DNA of 6,322 nucleotides from Deltaproteobacteria bacterium. GTDB taxonomy: Bacteria > Myxococcota > XYA12-FULL-58-9 > JAUUZB01. A program made the position numbers and the translations under genes. The stretch is from contig JAUUZB010000268.1 of NCBI GenBank assembly GCA_030590185.1, positions 1 through 6,322 of the forward strand, written 5' to 3'. Below are positions 1-5,245 of this stretch, in pieces; within the stretch, counting starts at the first letter, position 1; the number at the start of each line of letters is the position of its first letter. Below the pieces are notes generated by a model. It saw only the letters and a program-made list of their open reading frames with translations, made no database searches and was not told where the DNA came from.

Positions 1-1077
1 CCCCGGCTTGAGACGGGTGTCTTCGAGTCTCCTCGCCGGTCGCTCTGTGCTGTCGTCGCCCCAGTCCCACCGCTGGCCGAGTCGCAGCCGATGCTCATCG
101 AGGACTCGGGCCTCGGCGCCGAGGGCCTCGGCGCGGATGAGAATGAAACGCTCGGGATCTGCCGTGGGCAGTCGGTGGCCGGCGCGCGCGTTGGTGATGC
201 TGATCACGAGTTCGAGAGTGTTGGCCTCGCCACCAACGATGGTATTTGGTCCGACGAACAGGCCTGGCTGCCAGTTCGCAGCGAGGCTGTCGTAACCGGC
301 GAAATTCTTGGGCACACCGCCGCCATGGAAGTGATGTCTGCGGACACCGCTCGGGTCCCTCGGCATGTGGCAGTCAACGCAGTCGCGCTCCATCGCATAG
401 GGCCCAGCCGCAACCTCCTCGGAGGTCTCGAACCAGCAGAAGAAGCTCGGCGTCAGCTTCGCCGGCCCTGGGCTGTGGCAACGCACGCAGATACCGCGCA
501 GGGCGGTGGGGTCGGGACGTACGGGATGCGGCGCGTCGAGTCCTCCACGTGCGACGCGCACGACGCTGTTGCCCGCGTCATCGGTTGCCAGGTGGCAGCT
601 CGCACAGGTGATGGCCTCCCGTTGCAGGGCGCGGTCGAAGCTGGGGTTGTCGATCTTCTCCAACCCGCGCAGGTCGTGGCCCCGGTCTTCGAGTCGAGTC
701 GCCGCGGTGAGGCGGTATGGTCGCTGCCGGTCCAGGGGGATGTGGCAGTTGAGGCAGAGCCATTTTGGCGATGAGGGTTTGCTGATCTCGGCAAGAAACT
801 GGAGATCCGAGAGGGCGCCCGCGTGGGTGCTCTGTGCCCACTGCTCGTAGATCTCATCGTGACACTCGCCACACTGCTCGGCGCGCAAGCTGAGCTTGTG
901 GCCGTCTTCGTCCTCGAGGCCACCGCCGGTTGCCATGAGGGTTGCGAAGGGCCATGAGCCGATCCGCTCCCCGACGGTGGTCCAGCGTCGGACCTCCGCC
1001 CGCTCCAAGCAGCCATCGCAGCCGACCGCGAGCATGGCCCAAGCGGCCAGCACCACTCTCAGCCCCGAGAACCTCAC
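1..1077 (-). CDS. Multiheme cytochrome c, cytochrome c554-like, predicted lipoprotein (3' end outside window)
   Basis: The frame is open from a GTG at 1077 to the window edge (359 codons, no stop), so the C-terminus is missing. Five CXXCH heme-attachment motifs are visible: CGECH (residues 69-73), CLNCH (108-112), CASCH (158-162), CVRCH (197-201) and CVDCH (233-237). The first is followed by DEIYEQW and STHA, a pattern typical of cytochrome c554-like proteins. HHFHGGG (248-254) and GHRLPT (300-305) also fit that group, whose C-terminal part is beta-rich. The GTG start gives a 19-residue signal (MRFSGLRVVLAAWAMLAVG) before Cys20, a plausible though non-ideal lipobox, so I infer export and lipid anchoring. 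No good Shine-Dalgarno precedes the GTG; GTG at 1056 or ATG at 1035 would destroy the basic n-region. The start lies 1 base after the peptidase stop, suggesting coupling. Electron transfer is the likely role; partner and substrate are unknown. Confidence 0.88.
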   Translation of the reverse strand, partial: MRFSGLRVVLAAWAMLAVGCDGCLERAEVRRWTTVGERIGSWPFATLMATGGGLEDEDGHKLSLRAEQCGECHDEIYEQWAQSTHAGALSDLQFLAEISKPSSPKWLCLNCHIPLDRQRPYRLTAATRLEDRGHDLRGLEKIDNPSFDRALQREAITCASCHLATDDAGNSVVRVARGGLDAPHPVRPDPTALRGICVRCHSPGPAKLTPSFFCWFETSEEVAAGPYAMERDCVDCHMPRDPSGVRRHHFHGGGVPKNFAGYDSLAANWQPGLFVGPNTIVGGEANTLELVISITNARAGHRLPTADPERFILIRAEALGAEARVLDEHRLRLGQRWDWGDDSTERPARRLEDTRLKPG

Positions 1078-1078
1078 C

Positions 1079-3436
1079 TCACGGGGTTTCGCCGGCCAAG
1101 CCCAAGTGGCGCAGCAGGGCATCTAGCGTCGGCACACGCCCGCGGAACGCCTGGATGATCTCCAGGGCTGGGCGGCTGCCGCCGAGGGCGAGGACGGTAT
1201 CGGCGAAGAGGCGGCCCAGGCGCGCCACCGCATCGGGGTCGTCGAGTCCTGCCTCCTCGAAGGCGGCAAACGCGTCCGCGGAGAGGACCTCGGCCCACTT
1301 GTAAGAGTAGTAGCCCGCGGAATAACCGCCCTTGAAGATGTGGGAGAAGGCGTTGAGGAATCTGTCCTCCGCGATGGGAGGTAGGACGCTGGTGTCTGCG
1401 GCGATCCGCCTTTGAACGTCAAAGGGGCTCTCCGGTCCGGTCGGGTCGTAGGTGGTGTGCAGTATCATGTCGGTCTTGCTGAAGTTGAGCTGGCGCAGCA
1501 TGTCCATGCCGGTGAGGAAGGTCCTCGCGCCGATGATCCGGCCGATCATCTCCTCGGGCATCGGCTCGCCGGTCTCGGCGTGTCCCGTAATGCGCTCGAG
1601 GGTGGGGCGGTGGTAGCAGAAGTTCTCCATGAACTGGCTCGGTAGCTCGACCGCGTCCCATTCGACGTTGGAGATGCCGGCGGCTCCGTCGTAATCGATC
1701 TTGGTCAACATGTGCTGCAAGCCGTGACCCATCTCGTGAAAGAGGGTCTGCATCTCGCGGAAGGTCATCAGGGCTGGTTTGCCCTCCACCGGTGGTGTGC
1801 CGTTGCAGACGATGTACGCGGTGGGTAGCCGGACATCCTGCCCCTCAGGAGCGAACAAGCGGCTGCGACCGACCGCCTCATTCATCCAGGCACCACCACG
1901 CTTGTCGGCGGGGCGGGCGAAGGGGTCGAGGTAGAAGCTGGCGATCTTTTCGCCTGTTTTGTCGACGACGTTGAAGTAGCGAACGTCGCCGTTCCACACC
2001 GACGTTTCGCCGTCCGCCGCGGTGATGCTAACGCCGAACAAGCGCTCGACGACACCGAAGAGGCCTCCGAGGACCTTCTCGAAGGGTAGGTATTGTCGGA
2101 TCTCCTCCTCGACCAGGGCGAGCTTCTCTTCGCGCACCCGCTCGGCCCAGAAGGAGACGTCCCAGTTTGCGAAGCCGTCCGCCTCGGTGGCTCCCTTCGA
2201 GCGAGCGAAGTCAACGAGTCCCTTGAGCTCGGCCTTGGCGGGGCCGAAAGCGGCGAGTCGGAGCTTCTCGATCAGCTCCGCGACCTGAGTCGGGGACTCG
2301 GCCATCTTCGTCGATAGGCTGACGTCGGCGTAGCTCTCGAACCCCAACAGCTTCGCCTGCTCTCTTTTCAGGGTCAGAATCTCGCGGATGAGGGGCGAGT
2401 TGTCCTTTTCTCCGGAGCTCGCACGGGTCATGTAGGAGCGATAGATACTCTCGCGCAGGGCGCGGTTCTTGGCGTGCTTCATGAACCCGATGTAGCTCGG
2501 TCCCGCCAGGGTGATCCGCCAGGGGCCCTCTTTTGCGGTGGCGCCTTCGTGGCCGGCTTCGCGCGCCGCGTTGGCGGCCTGGGCAAGGTAGTCTTGCGGT
2601 AGACCCTCGACCTCGGTGGGGCTCGTCAGCTCGAGGCCAAAGGCCTTGGTGACGTCCAGCAGGTTGTTGACGAACTGCGTGCCGACGTCGGCCAGCCGCA
2701 GCTTGATCTCCTTGAAGCGGGCGTGGGCCGCGCCTTCGAGGCCGACACCAGAGAGTTGGGCGCCCTGGATCTCGCGCGTGAGGATGCGCTGCTGAGTGGC
2801 GTCGAGGTTCTTGAAGGCCGGGCCGTCACGCAGCGCGACCAGTGCCTCGTAGATGGGCCGCGACTGACCGAGCTTCATGCCGAAGGCGGTTATTTCGGGC
2901 TCCATCGTCGCGTGGGCGTCGCGCAGGGCGTCGCTGTTCTTGACCGACATCAGGTGGCCGATGATACCCCAGGGAGAGAATAGATCTTCGCCGAGGCGGT
3001 TGAGTGGCTCGATGATGCCTTCCCAGGTCGGCTGCGCATCTGCCTCGAGCCGGGCGAGGGCCTTTTCGGCGCGCTCGAGAGCGAAGCGCATGGCCGGTTC
3101 GACGTGCTCAGCCTTGATCAGGTCGAAGCGCGGTAGGATCTCACTCGACAGCAGTGGGTTGTTGTCGATGGCGCCCTTGCCTGACTGTATTGCGACCCGT
3201 TGCATTGCGACCCCCGTGCCGTGGCCGAGGTTGAGGTTCTGGTAGCTGTCGGTCCCGGTGGCCGGCGATCTTTCTAGCTGACCGTAGAGGGTCTGCACCG
3301 TCTCGAAGGGGACGTTGTTGGTCTCGGCGATCTCCCGCAGGGCGACTTCGCCCAGCGAGCCGCTGTTGGGCAGAGCCTGCTCGATGGCGGTGATGACCTG
3401 TTGGTTCGGGGAGACCCTCGAGACGGGATCTGACAT
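1079..3436 (-). CDS. prlC: Oligopeptidase A-like M3 family zinc metallopeptidase with N-terminal extension
   Basis: This 785-residue protein resembles E. coli oligopeptidase A (PrlC/OpdA, about 680 residues) along most of its length, as judged from memory. The zinc site is HEMGH at residues 567-571 (H567 and H571 as ligands, E568 catalytic), with E597 in DAVELPSQFMEN as the expected third ligand. The family-typical Gly/Tyr-rich segment GGYSAGYYSYKW (703-714) near the C-terminus supplies substrate-binding tyrosines. The enzyme is expected to degrade short peptides, including released signal peptides, in the cytosol; no signal peptide or membrane segment is seen. The M3 core begins near NNPLL (92-96), the counterpart of the E. 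coli N-terminus, so about 90 residues are extra. The start is fixed by GAGGA seven bases before the ATG. An alternative ATG at 3205 (Met78) would give a near-standard length. The stop is 1 base before the downstream cytochrome start. Confidence 0.95.
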   Translation of the reverse strand: MSDPVSRVSPNQQVITAIEQALPNSGSLGEVALREIAETNNVPFETVQTLYGQLERSPATGTDSYQNLNLGHGTGVAMQRVAIQSGKGAIDNNPLLSSEILPRFDLIKAEHVEPAMRFALERAEKALARLEADAQPTWEGIIEPLNRLGEDLFSPWGIIGHLMSVKNSDALRDAHATMEPEITAFGMKLGQSRPIYEALVALRDGPAFKNLDATQQRILTREIQGAQLSGVGLEGAAHARFKEIKLRLADVGTQFVNNLLDVTKAFGLELTSPTEVEGLPQDYLAQAANAAREAGHEGATAKEGPWRITLAGPSYIGFMKHAKNRALRESIYRSYMTRASSGEKDNSPLIREILTLKREQAKLLGFESYADVSLSTKMAESPTQVAELIEKLRLAAFGPAKAELKGLVDFARSKGATEADGFANWDVSFWAERVREEKLALVEEEIRQYLPFEKVLGGLFGVVERLFGVSITAADGETSVWNGDVRYFNVVDKTGEKIASFYLDPFARPADKRGGAWMNEAVGRSRLFAPEGQDVRLPTAYIVCNGTPPVEGKPALMTFREMQTLFHEMGHGLQHMLTKIDYDGAAGISNVEWDAVELPSQFMENFCYHRPTLERITGHAETGEPMPEEMIGRIIGARTFLTGMDMLRQLNFSKTDMILHTTYDPTGPESPFDVQRRIAADTSVLPPIAEDRFLNAFSHIFKGGYSAGYYSYKWAEVLSADAFAAFEEAGLDDPDAVARLGRLFADTVLALGGSRPALEIIQAFRGRVPTLDALLRHLGLAGETP
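3164..3436 (-). other. N-terminal extension of the M3 peptidase with helix-turn-helix-like pattern
   Basis: These are residues 1-91 of the peptidase, absent from the E. coli-type enzyme. Three probable helices are visible: around residues 11-22, 29-40 and 44-55. The segment IAETNNVPFETVQTLY (36-51) has the spacing of a helix-turn-helix: small residue A37, turn N40-N41, hydrophobic V42 and V47. The motif also recalls short proteins of unknown function (DUF3562-like) that carry a similar 'IA..t.vp...V..lY' line; this is recollection, not a search result. After residue 56 the segment looks like a flexible Gly/Ser/Thr/Asn-rich linker to about residue 91. Function unknown. Confidence 0.5.
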
Positions 3437-3443
3437 TCGCTAT

Positions 3444-3448
3444 TCCTC
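3444..3448 (-). promoter_or_regulatory. Ribosome binding site of the M3 peptidase
   Basis: The minus strand reads GAGGA followed by ATAGCGA (7 bases) and then ATG at 3436. This near-ideal Shine-Dalgarno supports the upstream start and therefore the reality of the N-terminal extension. Confidence 0.75.
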
Positions 3449-3484
3449 GATATGGGCGAGAGGTCTCAACTTAGGGTGGGTTGG

Positions 3485-3505
3485 GGGTTCCGACAAGGGG
3501 AACCC
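3485..3505. repeat. Perfect 7-bp inverted repeat (hairpin)
   Basis: GGGTTCC (3485-3491) and GGAACCC (3499-3505) are exact reverse complements separated by 7 bases. It lies about 50 bases upstream of the peptidase start. It could be a stem-loop in the leader or at the 3' end of the upstream transcript, or a protein-binding site. Confidence 0.55.
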
Positions 3506-3512
3506 ATCGACA

Positions 3513-3539
3513 CGGCTTGCGCGCTCAGCACGCAAGCCG
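3513..3539. repeat. Perfect 9-bp inverted repeat (hairpin)
   Basis: CGGCTTGCG (3513-3521) and CGCAAGCCG (3531-3539) are exact reverse complements around a 9-base loop. The GC-rich stem is strong enough to be a transcript-end structure, but no U-tract follows on the minus strand, so I do not call it a terminator. It sits 7 bases from the 3485-3505 hairpin. Confidence 0.6.
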
Positions 3540-3598
3540 GCTCAGGGCAATCGGTTGTTGTGGGGCCGAGATCCTCGAGAACTCCGTATGCCCTGAGC
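3540..3598. repeat. Perfect 10-bp inverted repeat with 39-base spacer
   Basis: GCTCAGGGCA (3540-3549) and TGCCCTGAGC (3589-3598) are exact reverse complements. The left arm directly abuts the 3513-3539 hairpin, and the right arm is also the left end of the repeat-like element at 3589-3632. It could form a larger outer structure or be two copies of one repeat motif in opposite orientation. Confidence 0.5.
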
Positions 3599-3632
3599 GA
3601 GTCCCGAGCCCTTCGACAGGCTCAAGACAGGC
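3589..3632. repeat. Interspersed-repeat-like element with 'cttcgacaggctc' core
   Basis: The segment contains CCTGAGC (3592-3598) opposed by GCTCAAG (3620-3626), one mismatch from a perfect inverted repeat, and inside it GAGCC/GGCTC (3606-3610 and 3619-3623). The core CCCTTCGACAGGCTCA resembles a short palindromic intergenic repeat (CTTCGACAGGCTCAGG type) that I recall from many environmental bacterial genomes. Only one full copy is in this window, so repetition elsewhere is inferred. Confidence 0.5.
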
Positions 3633-3692
3633 CTCGCGAAGAGTGGTGGGCGCAAGTGGGGGACCCACGCCGGCCGCCCAGGACACACACCT

Positions 3693-5243
3693 CTAGTAGT
3701 GACAGAAATCCTCGCGTCGAAGGTCGATGGACAAGCGACTCGGCTCGCGCATGCCGTCGAAGAAGATCATGCCTTCGTTGCGACTGCAGGCGCTGTGGGT
3801 GCGCTCGGGAGCGTCCTCGGGGGCGTCGAGGATGAACAGGTCTATTTGGTTGTAACCGGGGCGCAGCTCGTCGGGATTGGCGCTGTCCGACTCGACCAGA
3901 CGGAGGTTGTCTACTGAGAAGGAGTAGCAGGCCATCCCGTTGGTACGGTTGGTCAGCTCGGCGGGTTGGTAGCGGAACGCGTGCTCGGCGCGCAGGGTCT
4001 CCCCCTCGTCGATCCAGGGATTGGTCTGTTGGCGGATCTCGTCGATGTTGGCGATGAGGTCGTCGTCGTAGTCGGCCTGCGCGTCCATGAGCGTTGGGAA
4101 GGTGCCGGCCCACACTTCGAGGCCGTCGGGTATTCCGTCCTCGTCGGTGTCCCCGTTCTTCGGATCCGTTACCAGCAGGCGCTCTTCGCGATTGTTGAGC
4201 CCGTCGTAGTCGGGGTCGAGATCGTCGCCGGGCAGGGCATCCAATATTTCGTTGGCAAGCAGGGGATCGCGGGCCGGGTGCACGCTTTCGATGAAGTCGC
4301 TGACGCCGTCGCCGTCGGTGTCGCTGTTGTACAGGGAGGTGCCGAGCTGAAGCTCGAGCTCGTCAACCAGGCCGTCGCCGTCGGAGTCGACATACAGCGC
4401 GACGGACTCGGAAACCTCGGGGATGCGGGTCAGCCGGGTATTGCGATGATGAACGAAGAACTGGCGCAGGCTGTAGGTACGGATCCAGGTGTCGACTTCC
4501 ACGAGCACAGTCATCGCTTCGATGGCCTCCATTGGATCAAATACCTGCAAGTACTGCCCACCACCGCGGCGTGCCATCGCCGGCAGCAGATCCCCGAAGC
4601 CGGGGGGGACGATGATGACGGAGCCGAAGAACAGCACATCCACGCGGCCCGAGCCTCCCTCGCGGATGGCGGTCTCTTTGACCTGGTCGACCATCAGCAA
4701 GATTTCGGTCATCAAATTTGCGGGCGTCAGATCGTCGGCGGTGGGGGTGCCGTCGGTGATGAACTCGACGATGTAGTCGTTGCGCTCCTCGTCGGAGGCG
4801 TCGGCCTCGATGAGATCGCGGGCGAAGTCGAGGGCGCCTTTGTAGTTGGTACCGCCAAGATAGGAGTCTTCTTCACGGCAGCGCTCGATGGCGGTCGCGA
4901 GGATGCTCGGGTCGTTGGTGAATCCTGCTGGCGTATCGGCGATGACACCGTCACCCCAGCGGGCGACGGCGAACTGCACGTTCGGGTAGTCCTCGTACTT
5001 CTGCATGACGCCCGCGAGGGCGTCGCAGCGCGCATGGTTCGGGTCGCTGATCGTCATGCTGTTGGAACTGTCGACCAGGAACAGCACGCGGCTCGACGCG
5101 GGAAGGGATGCGGGGGGAGAGACGCAGACCTCACCTTCGACGCCGAGTTCGGCACCTATGTTTGTGATGATGCGTAGGTCGACGTCCGAGCACGCGGTGA
5201 AGATGAGGGCGGCAGAGGCGATGAGGGTAGTGGTGCGTAGCAT
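3693..5243 (-). CDS. VWA-domain lipoprotein with thrombospondin type 3 calcium-binding repeats
   Basis: The protein has 516 residues from the ATG at 5243. Residues 1-17 (MLRTTTLIASAALIFTA) form a lipoprotein signal before Cys18, so export and lipid anchoring are predicted. A VWA domain spans roughly 52-255: its metal-ion-dependent adhesion site is visible as DSSNS (58-62), T132 in GGTNYKG and D164 in ITDGT, all ligand positions intact. Five acidic TSP3-type repeats follow (286-402). The last hundred residues (about 414-516) form a domain I do not recognise, with Cys439, Cys486 and Cys514. The frame is open further upstream to an ATG at 5351, but 5243 is chosen because it has the signal peptide and a strong GGAGG-type Shine-Dalgarno. 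It begins 2 bases after the propeller stop, so the two are probably co-translated. VWA/TSP3 proteins usually mediate adhesion or protein binding; the ligand is unknown. Confidence 0.9.
   Translation of the reverse strand: MLRTTTLIASAALIFTACSDVDLRIITNIGAELGVEGEVCVSPPASLPASSRVLFLVDSSNSMTISDPNHARCDALAGVMQKYEDYPNVQFAVARWGDGVIADTPAGFTNDPSILATAIERCREEDSYLGGTNYKGALDFARDLIEADASDEERNDYIVEFITDGTPTADDLTPANLMTEILLMVDQVKETAIREGGSGRVDVLFFGSVIIVPPGFGDLLPAMARRGGGQYLQVFDPMEAIEAMTVLVEVDTWIRTYSLRQFFVHHRNTRLTRIPEVSESVALYVDSDGDGLVDELELQLGTSLYNSDTDGDGVSDFIESVHPARDPLLANEILDALPGDDLDPDYDGLNNREERLLVTDPKNGDTDEDGIPDGLEVWAGTFPTLMDAQADYDDDLIANIDEIRQQTNPWIDEGETLRAEHAFRYQPAELTNRTNGMACYSFSVDNLRLVESDSANPDELRPGYNQIDLFILDAPEDAPERTHSACSRNEGMIFFDGMREPSRLSIDLRREDFCHY
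4038..4388 (-). repeat. Five TSP3-type calcium-binding repeats in the VWA lipoprotein
   Basis: Protein repeats begin at residues 286 (DSDGDGLVDELE), 308 (DTDGDGVSDFIE), 343 (DPDYDGLNNREE), 365 (DTDEDGIPDGLE) and 391 (DYDDDLIANIDE). The first four keep the DxDxDG calcium-loop pattern; the last has lost the glycine. Starts are spaced 22, 35, 22 and 26 residues apart, suggesting paired repeats separated by short inserts. Such arrays form calcium-stiffened stalks. Confidence 0.85.
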
Positions 5244-5245
5244 GA

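Larger units (their letters stand above)
3437..3692. other. Structured intergenic region between VWA lipoprotein and peptidase genes
   Basis: This 256-bp gap is the only non-coding stretch of note. I see no convincing ORF in it on either strand. It contains three perfect inverted repeats and one repeat-like element, listed separately. None is followed by a T-run on the minus strand, so a classical intrinsic terminator is not evident. It should hold the end of the propeller/VWA transcript and the promoter of the peptidase/cytochrome pair, if these are separate operons. Confidence 0.6.

Noticed and set aside
91..774. Plus-strand open frame of 227 codons and a minus-strand frame at 453-1016
   Set aside because: Both overlap the cytochrome frame, which alone carries five CXXCH motifs and a signal peptide.
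3463..3498. Promoter for the peptidase on the minus strand (TTGTCG, 17-base spacer, TAAGTT)
   Set aside because: Spacing is ideal but only 4 of 6 and 3 of 6 positions match the sigma-70 consensus, and the -35 lies in a hairpin loop; too weak to call.
3485..3539. Rho-independent terminator of the propeller/VWA operon
   Set aside because: The hairpins are good, but no run of T follows either on the minus strand.
3966..5177. Long open frame of 403 codons on the plus strand, antisense to the VWA gene
   Set aside because: Its Val/Gly-rich, low-complexity translation mirrors the Asp/Gly-rich opposite strand in GC-rich DNA. The minus-strand frame has a signal peptide, MIDAS residues, TSP3 repeats and a Shine-Dalgarno, so this is a shadow frame.
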